Shown here: positions 37,464-46,943 of the stretch, piece by piece
Numbering within the stretch: position 1 is the first letter of the stretch
How the letters are laid out: every line of letters begins with the position of its first letter
Assembly (NCBI GenBank): GCA_018061965.1
Contig: JAGOTG010000012.1
Coordinates: forward strand, 1-64,000
From: Legionellaceae bacterium
GTDB taxonomy: Bacteria; Pseudomonadota; Gammaproteobacteria; Legionellales; Legionellaceae
Direction of reading: 5' to 3'
DNA: 64,000 bases
Made by a program: the position numbers and the translations under genes
The notes under the pieces: generated by a model
Databases searched by the model: none
Seen by the model: only the letters and a program-made list of their open reading frames with translations
What the model was told of the DNA's origin: nothing

Positions 37464-38162
37464 TCAATCCAAAAAATCATGCTCAGCCAATTGATAGGTG
37501 TTTTTCATGTTATCCTGGATAACAATGGCTTTTTTCTGGATCGTAACCAATTCATCGCCCTTGGTTAAAATACCAGTTTTAAACTTCCACCCTTTGGGTA
37601 GTTTTAAGCGTTGTTCCAAATTGACCAAATCTCTTTCTGAGCGAATAGCCGAAGACAAAGCAAACGAATGCATGACATATATATGACCTTCTGGATCAAT
37701 GATTTCATAGATTTTTTTACCAGGCGCATACACCCATGTGGTTTTTTGCTTCACATGATGTTCATGAAAAGGCAGTGACCCGAATAATGTTTCACGCATA
37801 CTCAGATCTAAAACGCCCGATTTTCGCATCGCCAAACCTTGAAAAGTTTGGAGGGTATCATCAATAAACAGGGTATCTTTAGCGCCATCCATCGTAAACT
37901 GTCTTGGTCCATTCAAAACCACATAAGAGGAATTCGCTTCTTTCTTGATGTAATCTGTATTCAGTTTACTCCAATTTTCCTGGGGACAATCATTTAAATA
38001 AATAGTATTATAAATTTCAAATAATTTTCCTTTGGAAATAATTACTTCACAAAACCGTTTGCCCCGCAAATTGTCTGTTTGTAAGGCAAAACAAGGCAGC
38101 CATACCCAGCTCAATACAATCGATAGCATCGTTGCGGATTTTGAATATAAGTTCCAACGCAT
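37464..38162 (-). CDS. Unknown secreted protein
   Basis: A 232-residue protein from ATG 38162, which has GGATGGGACT upstream; the frame opens 18 bases earlier. The N-terminus (MRWNLYSKS then a hydrophobic core to CFALQ) is a signal peptide. The mature part has two Cys (GKRFCEVIIS and LNDCPQENW), which may form a disulfide, and ends with an alternating beta-like region (WVYAPGKKIYEIID, GHIYVMHSF). I do not recognise the family. Likely periplasmic. Confidence 0.78.
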   Translation of the reverse strand: MRWNLYSKSATMLSIVLSWVWLPCFALQTDNLRGKRFCEVIISKGKLFEIYNTIYLNDCPQENWSKLNTDYIKKEANSSYVVLNGPRQFTMDGAKDTLFIDDTLQTFQGLAMRKSGVLDLSMRETLFGSLPFHEHHVKQKTTWVYAPGKKIYEIIDPEGHIYVMHSFALSSAIRSERDLVNLEQRLKLPKGWKFKTGILTKGDELVTIQKKAIVIQDNMKNTYQLAEHDFLD

Positions 38163-38609
38163 AGTCCCATCCTTGATCACAGCGTAGCCCTAATATCAAT
38201 TTGGCACTAATTTTTAGAATTTACAAGTTACAGCACAAAAAACGAATTTTCGAATCGGGGGTTCTAGGCCGGAACCATCGAAATTTCGTGCGCCGTAGCA
38301 ACATAATTGGGTTTTAGTGATTGTGTGAAAAGCTACATTAGAGATGGTAGAGCCAAAATGTCGGCTCAGCGTGGGAGCATAAAAACAAGGTAATACCAGG
38401 ATTTAATGCTCAATATAATGAGCATATTTTAGTCTATTTCGAAACGCATTCAACCTATATAGAAGCTGCTCGACGTCAAAAACGTTTTAAAAACAGGTGC
38501 AAACAATCGATGCCTTAGGCCTATTAAGCTCGTTCTATGAAATTATGTTTCAGCTCAACTTTCTAAGCAGACCGCATTAAATCCTGAAGCTGGTCCCTCA
38601 CAAAATTAT
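38163..38609. other. Intergenic region without a supported gene
   Basis: About 450 bases between two minus-strand genes. A plus-strand frame without a start codon spans about 38360-38516 and contains YIEAARRQKRFKNR; it may be a decayed gene fragment but matches nothing I know. No RNA gene, repeat of the families seen elsewhere or strong promoter was noticed. Confidence 0.4.
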
Positions 38610-39782
38610 TCAGGTATTAAAGTCAATATTATTCATTGTTGATTTAACTGAAGTTATCTCATCCATATCATCTCCCTTACCTTCTTTATAGATTGAAAAC
38701 ACTCGTACGAGTTTCTCAGGACGACGCGCAATCTCGGGCTCTTCCTTACTTTCAGCGACATAGCTAGAGGACGTCAGAGCAGTCATCCGCGCCGCATGCA
38801 ATTGTTGTATATCGGCTGAAATAGTAGCAATTGTGTAATGTTGAAGTCGTGCAATGCTCTCAGTATCCAATTCAAATTCATCATTACTTTCAAAACTAAT
38901 GTGGTGATCTACTATCTCAACTAAGTCTCTTCCCAATTGATCAAAATACTGAATGATACCATCAGTTTCTGCAATCTTGGGAAGATATTTATTGGCTAAA
39001 TTACCAATTGCATAGGCTACATTAGCCAGATCGTATAATCTTTCCATATGCCAAAGGTAATAGCCTACTTCATTCCGAGCTATATCTGCTTCATCTACAT
39101 AACGAGTAGTACCCAATGTTGTAAAATCGATAAAGAAACTCTTCTCAAATTTTTCCGACATCACCACATTGTCATCCGTGATATCACCATGGTTGAGATG
39201 TCGTGTATGTAGCGTCTGGACCATATTCAAATGGGGTAAAACCAATCGTTGATAAAGATCCTCTGCGGTTTGCAGCCAGGTTAATGCTTCATTTGCGTGC
39301 TGCTTGATCACCCGCTGATAGTCACCCTCTGCTGTCGGGAGCCAATTTATATCGACATGCTCGGTCAAGCATTCGCTGACGGCCAAATCAAAAGTGGCCA
39401 TAGGCACATGACAAACTGGGACACTTGGGATATTCCAATGATATATTTTATTAGGTTTCTGGACATAGTCTTTCAGTTCTTGTTTTTTCCCCTTATTCAG
39501 GAACATAGCAATAAACTCTCTGTCTTGGCATACTTGAATAAAAGTACGGGAACAGTGGTTACCGGTTTCTATACCGCCATCTTGTGCCTCACGAAGAATA
39601 CTGCTGCATTGTTCAAAAGCAACGACAGGAGCCATTTTTTGAATGAGTTCTTCAGAAAAAGGCTGATTAGCCAGCGGCCAAGTAGTTTCTAAGCGCACAC
39701 ATTCAGCATATACAGAAAGTCCTGCTAAGTCCGAAGATAGGCAGTCTCTGATATTTTTAATGCTCCCTTGATCACTATACAT
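38610..39782 (-). CDS. Divergent kinase-like (APH/protein-kinase fold) protein, putative effector
   Basis: A 390-residue soluble protein. Around residues 195-221 it reads LNHGDITDDNVVM followed by SFFIDFTTLG: His198-Gly-Asp200 with Asn205 and Asp219 match the catalytic loop (HGD-x4-N) and metal-binding Asp of aminoglycoside-phosphotransferase-like and atypical protein kinases. No clear glycine loop was found in the first half. The remainder is helical and acidic. No signal peptide, no membrane segment and no clear SD. Together with the 2888 kinase it suggests an effector repertoire; substrate unknown. Confidence 0.7.
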   Translation of the reverse strand: MYSDQGSIKNIRDCLSSDLAGLSVYAECVRLETTWPLANQPFSEELIQKMAPVVAFEQCSSILREAQDGGIETGNHCSRTFIQVCQDREFIAMFLNKGKKQELKDYVQKPNKIYHWNIPSVPVCHVPMATFDLAVSECLTEHVDINWLPTAEGDYQRVIKQHANEALTWLQTAEDLYQRLVLPHLNMVQTLHTRHLNHGDITDDNVVMSEKFEKSFFIDFTTLGTTRYVDEADIARNEVGYYLWHMERLYDLANVAYAIGNLANKYLPKIAETDGIIQYFDQLGRDLVEIVDHHISFESNDEFELDTESIARLQHYTIATISADIQQLHAARMTALTSSSYVAESKEEPEIARRPEKLVRVFSIYKEGKGDDMDEITSVKSTMNNIDFNT

Positions 39783-39986
39783 AGTATGAAAGAAAGGTTG
39801 CCAACTCCCTATCAGTTAAAATATGGATAGCCTTTTGAGCACCGCTTGTAAATAAAATAATGGACATAGGGATCTTACTATAGGAGAAAGTGGCGACTTT
39901 AACACAGACAAGATACAATTTGAACATGACTTCGGTTTTTCAGAAGGGTCGTTTGTGTGCCTCGACAAAGAAGATTACAAAATTAT

Positions 39987-40015
39987 TTGTCCTACTATGG
40001 AATTTTTGTTATAAT
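39987..40015 (+). promoter_or_regulatory. Promoter of the L,D-transpeptidase gene
   Basis: TTGTCC (39987-39992) and consensus TATAAT (40010-40015) are 17 bases apart and end 31 bases before the ATG at 40047. Confidence 0.55.
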
Positions 40016-40046
40016 TGGTTAATATATAACCGTTGAATGCCCGACT

Positions 40047-40754
40047 ATGCGCAGCTTCTGTTTGATATTCACATTCATATTTATAATAAACCCAGCATTG
40101 GGAATGAGCTCGCATGTCAGCCCCTCCCAAGCGATCAACTCCGCTATTATTCGCTATGGTTTGCAAAAAGAACCGCAATTGATCAACTATTTTTCAAAAG
40201 CCGACGTCGCTTATCCTCCCAAAGACATCGCATTACTCGCTTTTAAAAAAGAACAGCAAATTCAATTATGGGCGAAAGATATCCGAGATCGTTGGAATTA
40301 CATCCATACCTACCCCCTCACTGCTTCTAGCGGCACTCTGGGGCCCAAATTAAAAGAGCACGATAGACAAATTCCAGAAGGTATCTACCGACTGACCACC
40401 TTCAATCCCTATAGTACGATGCATTTATCCATGATGATTAATTATCCTAATGACTTTGACCGGCAACAAGCCAGTAAAGATGGGAGACGCAAATTAGGAG
40501 GAGACATTTTTTTACATGGCAAGGATCGTTCTGTTGGGTGTTTAGCGGTTGGTGATAGTGCGATTGACGAACTCTTTTTATTGTCACATCGTGTCGGTTT
40601 AAACCATGTGCAACTTATTATTGCACCGAATGATTTACGCCGCAGCAAACCCGCGACGAACACTTTGATTCAACCAAAATGGTTGCCTGTACTCTATCAA
40701 AGAATTGGCAAAGCTTTAAATCATTTCCCGCTATCGAAAAAATCAACAGCTTAA
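40047..40754 (+). CDS. YafK-like L,D-transpeptidase (YkuD domain)
   Basis: A 235-residue protein with a signal peptide (first about 19 residues, MRSFCLIFTFIFIINPALG). The YkuD active site is GGDIFLHGKDRSVGCLAVGD, with His and Cys in the HG-x4-SxGC arrangement, at about residues 151-170. YPLTASSGTLGPKLKEHDRQIPEG is the upstream strand typical of the DpaA/YafK group. It would act on peptidoglycan cross-links or lipoprotein attachment in the periplasm. Stands alone with its own promoter. No SD is obvious. Confidence 0.9.
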   Translation: MRSFCLIFTFIFIINPALGMSSHVSPSQAINSAIIRYGLQKEPQLINYFSKADVAYPPKDIALLAFKKEQQIQLWAKDIRDRWNYIHTYPLTASSGTLGPKLKEHDRQIPEGIYRLTTFNPYSTMHLSMMINYPNDFDRQQASKDGRRKLGGDIFLHGKDRSVGCLAVGDSAIDELFLLSHRVGLNHVQLIIAPNDLRRSKPATNTLIQPKWLPVLYQRIGKALNHFPLSKKSTA

Positions 40755-40872
40755 ATTAAACCACCGTCATCCGTCGCTTCTCGACACCATCTCCTGCCAG
40801 GCCTGCTAAGCTAAGGGATACACCGCGGACCCTTGCGACAGATACCATGCTTTTTTCGCTTCTCCCCTCTGA

Positions 40873-40950
40873 CTGAGGTATTGTGACCACATGTTGGATA
40901 GATCCCCGCCTTACACGGGGATGACAGAAAAAACAATAACTATACCTCAG
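40873..40950. repeat. Palindromic element, dispersed family A (diverged copy)
   Basis: The ends CTGAGGTAT and ATACCTCAG are inverted repeats identical in the outer bases to the 37360 element. The core is a CCCCGCC-ttaca-CGGGG hairpin followed by ATGACAG, and a run of A matches the other copy. It lies between the convergent L,D-transpeptidase and hpt genes. Confidence 0.65.
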
Positions 40951-40971
40951 CCCCTCTGGGGAGAAGGTGCC
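40951..40971. repeat. Dispersed repeat family B, short copy
   Basis: CCCC-TCT-GGGG is a small hairpin followed by AGAAGGTGCC. The same block occurs at 51511-51534 after htpG, and CTCCCCTCT recurs just before the palindrome at 40862-40870. The rest of 40755-40997 holds no gene. Confidence 0.5.
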
Positions 40972-40997
40972 GAGATATGAGAGGAGGAGGCTGCTAA

Positions 40998-41561
40998 CTA
41001 AGCAAATTCAGGCGCGATTTTGTAGATTCCAGGCGCATTCCGAAGATACTCTTTGTAATCCATGCCATATCCAAACACATAATGGTCATCCACTTGCAGT
41101 CCAACAAAATCAGCTTTTTGTAACCCGTCTGGCACTCTTTTTTGATATTTATCAACCAATACAGCACTATATACTTCTGCAGCACCCATTGCGACAACTT
41201 CTTTGAGGATTTCATTTAAGGTGATTCCACCATCCAAAATGTCGTCCACGACCAAGACAGTCCGATTCCGCAAATCTGTACGGGGTTTGACAATCCAATT
41301 GAGCGTACCACCACTCATCGCACCTTGGTAACGGGTTGCATGGATATAATCAATTTCTAATGGAAATTTTAAGCGAGGTAACAAATTTCCGACAGGTACC
41401 AGACCGCCAATCATCACACATAGTAATACAGGATTTTTATCAGCTAAATTTTGGTGAATAGCATGAGCCATGCTATCTAAGGCCTTGTCAATTTCAACCA
41501 TTGAAAATAACAAGGTAGAACGTTCCAACACTTCATCAATATGCGCATTAATATTAGTCAT
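40998..41561 (-). CDS. hpt: Hypoxanthine-guanine phosphoribosyltransferase
   Basis: A 187-residue purine salvage enzyme that joins hypoxanthine or guanine to PRPP. The PRPP-binding motif is [13 protein letters not shown] (residues about 100-112) and the substrate loop includes YIHATRYQG. The C-terminal [19 protein letters not shown] is typical of the hypoxanthine-guanine type. GGATGG lies upstream of the ATG. Purine salvage is often kept in intracellular bacteria. Confidence 0.94.
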   Translation of the reverse strand: MTNINAHIDEVLERSTLLFSMVEIDKALDSMAHAIHQNLADKNPVLLCVMIGGLVPVGNLLPRLKFPLEIDYIHATRYQGAMSGGTLNWIVKPRTDLRNRTVLVVDDILDGGITLNEILKEVVAMGAAEVYSAVLVDKYQKRVPDGLQKADFVGLQVDDHYVFGYGMDYKEYLRNAPGIYKIAPEFA

Positions 41562-41654
41562 ATACCATCCAAATTTGCCAGGACTTACACAAAATCACGA
41601 TCTCTTTGTTAAATTTTGCCTCAACCCAGAGGTTTTGCTTAAGTCCTGTTTGCT

Positions 41655-42371
41655 TTAAATACCATTCATTTGTGCCAACTGCCATTCGTGTCGTATTGTA
41701 CACGATAACGCCGTCATACAGGGATCTAGTTTTTGTAAAATCAAACAATAAAATCCCGGAGGGTAAGGCGAAACCATTTTACTCATTTGATTTAAAAATT
41801 CCAGCTTTCGCAGCCAATATTCACTCCCTACTGGCGGGAGATAATAAAAACTGGATAACCAGCATTGCTCATAGCCGCGCGCTACCATATCATGTTTCAC
41901 AGACAAAGACGAACTAAATGCCGCCGCTACATGGGCAAAACAAGATAATCGGCCCCATCGCACCGATGCACCCCACAAACTCCATGGATTAATCCCAAAG
42001 AAAATAAGGTATCCCATCGGCTTTAAGACGCGATCTATTTCATCAAGGGGGCTTTTTTGAGGCCCACAAGTCTCAAGAGTCAACGGCGCAATAATGCAAT
42101 CCATACTTTCCCGCTCTAAAGGAATAGCCGTTAATGAGCTGATAATACTGCGTTTTTTATCCCACAATTCAGGGCCGAGTATCCATTGAGATGGGTACGC
42201 CATCTCATCTAACCAAACATTGCTGCCACAATTACCTAATTGTAATAAATATTTACCACGACGTCTCATTTGAGCCGAATGCAATTCAGCAGCAAATGCA
42301 CGAGCCAGATCTTGTCCTTGTGGCGTGAGAAACCATTCATCTAAAGCTGCAAAACTGTGGATCTCGTCCAT
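41655..42371 (-). CDS. YafS-like SAM-dependent methyltransferase
   Basis: A 238-residue protein. LLQLGNCGSNVWLD stands in the place of the SAM-binding motif I, PLERESMDCIIAPLTLE is motif II-like, and DEIDRVLKPMGYLIFFGINPWSLWG matches the post-motif region of methyltransferases near gloB and rnhA (YafS group). Motif I is degenerate relative to E-x-G-x-G. Substrate unknown. Minus-strand gene between mutH and hpt. Confidence 0.75.
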   Translation of the reverse strand: MDEIHSFAALDEWFLTPQGQDLARAFAAELHSAQMRRRGKYLLQLGNCGSNVWLDEMAYPSQWILGPELWDKKRSIISSLTAIPLERESMDCIIAPLTLETCGPQKSPLDEIDRVLKPMGYLIFFGINPWSLWGASVRWGRLSCFAHVAAAFSSSLSVKHDMVARGYEQCWLSSFYYLPPVGSEYWLRKLEFLNQMSKMVSPYPPGFYCLILQKLDPCMTALSCTIRHEWQLAQMNGI

Positions 42372-42459
42372 ACTGGAATATCTTAATTTAGAGGTATTTA
42401 TTCGCCACCATTCTGGGCGCTACTAGAAACGTCAGATTAAGGAGCTAAATAATTCAAGG

Positions 42460-43125
42460 TTACTTTGATAATATACTGCCCGCTGTAAAAGTGCTACGCA
42501 AATAAAACCCTCTGGGTAAAGTCAAAATTTTCTGTCCAGATTCATCCAAGCCATAACATAAGGAGCGGGCATCGGCTGCTTTGGGGCGAACCTGTAAATA
42601 CAGGCCCAATCGTGCATCCAGTTCGTGGATTTTTCCCTGGACCATCAGCATGGTCAGCTCGGTCCAATCTTGCTCAAGTATGACTTGCTCTGCCAAAGAG
42701 GGAGACCATAGTATGGCTTTTCCTATTCTGCGATGCGCAAAGGGGAGTCCGGCATCGGCCTCAATCAATATCCAAAGCACCCGCCGTAATTTAGCCCAGC
42801 ATTGCGAGGTTTCCCAAGTTTGGTGGTGAATAGTCAATAAAGGGATCGAGGTCACAAAAGTAGACTCAGCAGGTTTCCCTCTCGCATTGATGGGTAAGGT
42901 TTTAAGTTCAATGCCTAAAGCAACAAAATCCGGCAAAGATTGATTGCCTGCAGTGGTTACCAGCGCTTTCTCCAACGCAGTGCCTATCCAACCTTTGCGT
43001 TGGATAGACCGCTCTGGAATATGTATTTGTAATTGCTGCGCCAATTGACCAAAGCTATAGCCTTCTATGGCGCGGCACCGCGCCAATAAGTCAGCTTCAG
43101 TCTCAGATGGGTTTGGGTTGAACAT
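42460..43125 (-). CDS. mutH: DNA mismatch repair endonuclease MutH
   Basis: A 221-residue protein. Catalytic residues are in [14 protein letters not shown] at about residues 67-80 (Asp, Glu and Lys of the D-x(n)-E-x-K site). [13 protein letters not shown] at about 44-56 and the C-terminal GRPKAADA-like [11 protein letters not shown] also match. MutH nicks the unmethylated strand at hemimethylated GATC, so a Dam methylase would be expected elsewhere. It overlaps the 3' end of aspS by 23 bases. Confidence 0.95.
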   Translation of the reverse strand: MFNPNPSETEADLLARCRAIEGYSFGQLAQQLQIHIPERSIQRKGWIGTALEKALVTTAGNQSLPDFVALGIELKTLPINARGKPAESTFVTSIPLLTIHHQTWETSQCWAKLRRVLWILIEADAGLPFAHRRIGKAILWSPSLAEQVILEQDWTELTMLMVQGKIHELDARLGLYLQVRPKAADARSLCYGLDESGQKILTLPRGFYLRSTFTAGSILSK

Positions 43126-44878
43126 GAATACCTAGTTCAGCTAATTGCGCCATACCCGCGGGAGAAGGCGCGTTGGTCAGCAAACAAGTAGCAGATTGCG
43201 TTTTGGGAAAAGCAATCACATCTCGAATCGACGTTGAGCCGGTAAGCAACATGGCCAATCGATCCAATCCCAATGCAATCCCTCCATGTGGAGGACAGCC
43301 GTAATTCAATGCATCCAACAAAAATCCAAATTTTTCTCTGGCTGTATCTGCATCAATGCCGAGTAAATCAAAAACTGTTTGCTGCAATGCAGGCTGGTGA
43401 ATTCGAATAGACCCCCCACCGATTTCGTACCCATTAATCACAATATCGTACGCTTTGGCCACAGCTTGCAATGGCTTCGCGCGCAAAGCTTCCGCATCTA
43501 AATCCTGGGGTGAGGTAAAGGGATGATGCATGGCTTGCAAGAAACCACTTTGATCGTCTTTTTCAAACATGGGCCATTCTGTTATCCAAACCAAACGCCA
43601 ATCGGAGGTTAATAACTTCCGATCCTGACCTAATTTCAACCGCAAGGCTCCCATCGCATCATTCACGATCTTTTCGCGATCGGCACCAAAGAAAACCACA
43701 TCGCCAGTTGCCGCATCCACTCGTTTTAAGATCGCCAAAATTTCTTGTTCACTTAAAAATTTCAAAATAGGCGATTGTAATCCGGCTAAGCCTTGACTCA
43801 AATCATTAACTTTAATATAGGCCAAACCCTTGGCGCCATACTGGCCAACAAAGGCTGCGTAATCATCCAATTCTTTACGACTTAATTCACAACCTGCCGG
43901 CAATCTCAGCGCAACCACCCTACTACCCGCTGATTGAGCCGCCTGGGCAAAGACTTTAAATTCGCAATCACGAATAACTTCCTCAATATCGACCAATTCA
44001 AGTGGGTTGCGCAAATCCGGCTTATCTGAACCAAACCGCTGCATTGCTTCCGCGTAAGACATCACTTGAAATTTTTCAGGTAAATTAATCGCCAGCACTT
44101 CTTGAAAAACCACGCGCAACAGACCTTCAATCAAAGTCATCACAGCCTGTTGATCAATAAAGGCTAATTCAATATCAAGCTGAGTAAATTCAGGTTGGCG
44201 GTCAGCACGCAAATCCTCATCTCGAAAACAGCGTACGATTTGATAATATTTGGGGAATCCTGACATCATCAATAATTGTTTAAATAATTGAGGAGATTGA
44301 GGCAACGCGTAAAACTCGCCTTGATGCACTCGCGATGGGACCAAATAATCGCGTGCACCTTCTGGTGTTGCTTTGGTGAGCATGGGGGTTTCGATGTCGA
44401 TAAACCCTTCCGCATTCAAATAGTCACGCATGACGCGCGTCACATGATGTCGCAAACGTAGATTATGTTGCATCTGCGTCCGACGCAGATCCAAATAGCG
44501 ATAACGGTAACGGAGGTCTTCACCCACTGTTTGGTAGTCATCGGGTAAAAACGGGGGGGTGGCTGCTTGATTTAGGATTTCTAATCCAGAGCCAATGACT
44601 TCAATTTTTCCAGTTGCAAGTTGGTCATTTTGCATACCGACAGGTCTGTGTCTTACAAGACCGGTCAATCGCACTACAAATTCATGGCGCATTGTTTCAG
44701 CAATTGCAAAGGTAGCAGACTGTTCGGGCTCATAGACATATTGCACCAAACCAGAATGATCACGAATATCTAAGAAAATCACGCCACCATGATCGCGTCG
44801 ATTATGCACCCAGCCACAAACTGTGACTATCTGCCCAATTAGGGTTTCGTTTACTTGGGTACATTCATGCGTTCTCAT
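43103..44878 (-). CDS. aspS: Aspartyl-tRNA synthetase
   Basis: A 591-residue class II synthetase of the bacterial type. The OB-fold anticodon domain (residues 1-105) has [19 protein letters not shown]. Motif 2 is [18 protein letters not shown], the GAD insertion lies in the middle, and motif 3 is [15 protein letters not shown]. Whether it is discriminating or non-discriminating cannot be fixed by eye. Its 3' end overlaps mutH. Confidence 0.97.
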   Translation of the reverse strand: MRTHECTQVNETLIGQIVTVCGWVHNRRDHGGVIFLDIRDHSGLVQYVYEPEQSATFAIAETMRHEFVVRLTGLVRHRPVGMQNDQLATGKIEVIGSGLEILNQAATPPFLPDDYQTVGEDLRYRYRYLDLRRTQMQHNLRLRHHVTRVMRDYLNAEGFIDIETPMLTKATPEGARDYLVPSRVHQGEFYALPQSPQLFKQLLMMSGFPKYYQIVRCFRDEDLRADRQPEFTQLDIELAFIDQQAVMTLIEGLLRVVFQEVLAINLPEKFQVMSYAEAMQRFGSDKPDLRNPLELVDIEEVIRDCEFKVFAQAAQSAGSRVVALRLPAGCELSRKELDDYAAFVGQYGAKGLAYIKVNDLSQGLAGLQSPILKFLSEQEILAILKRVDAATGDVVFFGADREKIVNDAMGALRLKLGQDRKLLTSDWRLVWITEWPMFEKDDQSGFLQAMHHPFTSPQDLDAEALRAKPLQAVAKAYDIVINGYEIGGGSIRIHQPALQQTVFDLLGIDADTAREKFGFLLDALNYGCPPHGGIALGLDRLAMLLTGSTSIRDVIAFPKTQSATCLLTNAPSPAGMAQLAELGIHVQPKPI

Positions 44879-44965
44879 CTACGTGCCTATCAAAAAACCA
44901 AAAAAGGATTCTAGCACTTGGGTTTCATGCTAGGCAAGTAGGTGTAATACAATCTGTCAGACTCG

Positions 44966-45181
44966 TTAGCCTGATTTCTTCTGGTTTTCTTTCCATTTTT
45001 CTACCAAAATAGGAATACCGCACCAACCTATGGCCCCTTCTACGATCAATATAACGCCGACCATAAAATTAAAGAACGCACCCAATCCTAATAATACGCC
45101 CAGACACAAGATAATCCCAATCACTGTGCGGTTAACTCTATCATTTTTATCAATATTACATTGTGTAGGAAATATGCTCAT
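44966..45181 (-). CDS. Small DUF2892 inner-membrane protein
   Basis: A 71-residue protein with two hydrophobic helices, NRTVIGIILCLGVLLGLGAFF and FMVGVILIVEGAIGWCGIPIL, as in the membrane part of YgaP-like proteins (DUF2892). GGGAG lies seven to eight bases before the ATG. Often linked to sulfur or nutrient stress genes; no function can be assigned. Confidence 0.82.
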   Translation of the reverse strand: MSIFPTQCNIDKNDRVNRTVIGIILCLGVLLGLGAFFNFMVGVILIVEGAIGWCGIPILVEKWKENQKKSG

Positions 45182-45232
45182 GCTTAGCTCTCCCTTTCGT
45201 TTCGGACAAAAAACATAGAATACACTGATTTG

Positions 45233-45616
45233 TTATAAGTTAAAAGCAGCCGCTTCAGGTCTGATTTCTCGGATACCATTGTGCTCATCAACAAACACCA
45301 CCGTAGGTAAATGCGCACGACATTCCGCTTCAGCTAATTGGATAAATGAAGCAATAATAATCAAATCCCCTGGCGTTACCAAATGGGCGGCCGCGCCATT
45401 AACGCAAATACCTCGAGATTTTGGGGCGCCCTCGATTGCGTAAGTCTCAAAGCGTGTGCCTGCGGTCACATTCCAAACATGCACCGCCTCATGCGGCAAA
45501 ATATCTGAAGCTTCTAATAATTCAGGAGAAAGCGTGATACTCCCTTCATAATCCAGTTCGGCTTGCGTAACACGGGCACGATGAATCTTGGATTTGAGCA
45601 TGCGTCGGTATGTCAT
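45233..45616 (-). CDS. panD: Aspartate 1-decarboxylase PanD
   Basis: PanD makes beta-alanine from aspartate for pantothenate and CoA. The 127-residue proenzyme self-cleaves in YEGSITLS between Gly and Ser to form the pyruvoyl cofactor. [16 protein letters not shown] and [19 protein letters not shown] match the family. The long frame to 45703 is not needed: [14 protein letters not shown] at 45616 corresponds to the standard N-terminus. Confidence 0.95.
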   Translation of the reverse strand: MTYRRMLKSKIHRARVTQAELDYEGSITLSPELLEASDILPHEAVHVWNVTAGTRFETYAIEGAPKSRGICVNGAAAHLVTPGDLIIIASFIQLAEAECRAHLPTVVFVDEHNGIREIRPEAAAFNL

Positions 45617-45797
45617 GAATAATACTTCACTAAAAATGAGATGGTCGAGTATATTATGAGCAAATGGTTGAAAACTCAACTTTTTCTTACCTGTGACGGT
45701 CAAGATCGTCTAAATCATAGCTGACGCTATAATTCAGACGATTTGTTCGCCATGTAGATAATCAAGCATAAAATCAGCGTTTTTTCAGATTGCTACG

Positions 45798-46433
45798 CTA
45801 TACACTTATCGTTATTCCGGTAATAGCCTCTCGCTGAGTATCGTGGGATATTGCCGAGTTAGAATAAACGACTCGTTCCATCCAATTTCTTAATCTAGTT
45901 AACAACACTTCTATAGATTCTTCCAGATCGATCAAAAGAAAAACACTTTTAGATTTAAATAAACCAGGTTGATGTCGCGGTTCTACCACTCTTCCCGGGA
46001 TCTCTTCTCCGCTTTGTAGCGTATTAATTTGACCAAAATTCATGCTATCAATCGCAGTTGGCTTGGAGAGTTGATCATGAAGAAAGTTCATAGTATGAAA
46101 TACCGAGTAGGAATACTGCAGATCTTCCTCGGAGTTTCCTCTTATGAAAAAAAAACATTGGGTATCATCTAGTGAGGGATCACTATCCGCTATTGCGCTA
46201 TTTTGCTTCTCTTCGTTGGAAAGCTTAGAAGCCCACACCGTTGAGTATCGCATTCCATATTGGTTAACACGCCAGGCATCTTTATATAAAACTCTAGTTT
46301 TTAAGCTGTTCAGAAACTCAAAATCTTCCTTTATTTGAGATACAACTTCTGGTGTTAGTTTATCAAACTCACGAATCTCAAATTCGTTAGAATAGAGTAA
46401 GCGCTTGCTTGGAACCGTATACTTAAACTTCAT
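45798..46433 (-). CDS. Unknown 211-residue protein under a consensus promoter
   Basis: Not recognised. The protein is soluble, with mixed charge and no signal peptide or membrane segment. Segments such as CFFFIRGNSEEDLQYSYSVFH and SVFLLIDLEESIEVLLTRLRNW suggest an alpha/beta fold. GGAG lies five bases before the ATG and a perfect consensus promoter is just upstream, so it is probably strongly expressed. Possible effector or orphan. Confidence 0.75.
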   Translation of the reverse strand: MKFKYTVPSKRLLYSNEFEIREFDKLTPEVVSQIKEDFEFLNSLKTRVLYKDAWRVNQYGMRYSTVWASKLSNEEKQNSAIADSDPSLDDTQCFFFIRGNSEEDLQYSYSVFHTMNFLHDQLSKPTAIDSMNFGQINTLQSGEEIPGRVVEPRHQPGLFKSKSVFLLIDLEESIEVLLTRLRNWMERVVYSNSAISHDTQREAITGITISV

Positions 46434-46469
46434 ATGTACTCCATTTTCGATACATTACAGAAAAGAGTG

Positions 46470-46498
46470 ATTATAAAAAAGAATTTTATTTTTGTCAA
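46470..46498 (-). promoter_or_regulatory. Consensus sigma-70 promoter of the 45798 gene
   Basis: On the minus strand TTGACA (46498-46493) and TATAAT (46475-46470) match the consensus at all twelve positions with a 17-base spacer. The ATG follows 36 bases after the -10. Confidence 0.8.
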
Positions 46499-46680
46499 AT
46501 TAAGCGCATTATGCTCCCAATAATACCATGCTTTTTGTTAAGCGGTTTCGTGAAAATTGATCGGTAGTTGGTCGTAATCCTCCCGCCCTACCAGAAAAAT
46601 AACTGATGTAAAAAGTGCTGTTTTCTCGTAATCTATGCGCAAGAGATTCTGCATGAAAGTCAAAATTTATTGACAGTCAA

Positions 46681-46815
46681 ATGCTATCTGTTTTAAAGCA
46701 AGCCGCAGGCGGAATGTACTCAGGCATTACCACGATTGCCTGGTTTTACCCTGCGACCGAAGATAGCAACCCAATCAAAATTATGGCAGACTTAGAACTA
46801 TTGGCACCAGGTTAA
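46681..46815 (+). pseudogene. Short frame, possible gene remnant
   Basis: A 44-codon frame (MLSVLKQAAGG, then TTIAWFYPATEDSNP) with no SD. The composition is protein-like, but it matches nothing I know and is too short to judge. It may be a leftover of a decayed gene in the 46434-46943 intergenic region. Confidence 0.25.
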
Positions 46816-46830
46816 ATGATATTTCTGGAT

Positions 46831-46906
46831 CCGTTCGTACTGTGGCGCTTTTTGCCTCGTTTCAAAGCATGCACCTAGGCTTCGAGACAAGGCTAACGCC
46901 TTGGAG
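46831..46906. repeat. Dispersed repeat family C, copy 2
   Basis: The segment starts CCGTTCGTACTGTGG and contains AAAGCATGCACC and GGCTTCGAGACAAGGCTAA, aligning along its length with 2685-2766. Inner arms GCCTCGTTTCAAAGC and GCTTCGAGACAAGGC pair imperfectly. It produces an artificial upstream extension of the ETF-QO frame. Confidence 0.65.
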
Positions 46907-46943
46907 AACCATTAAACGCAGACCCAAACAGCAGGAAAAAATC

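Noticed and set aside
39890-40036. GTG-started 48-codon frame with AGGAG upstream, before the L,D-transpeptidase
   Set aside because: It overlaps the best promoter of the next gene, the spacing of the SD is short and the peptide has no recognisable features.
41554-41748. Minus-strand 64-codon frame between the methyltransferase and hpt genes
   Set aside because: It overlaps the ends of both recognised genes, has no SD and no recognisable motif.
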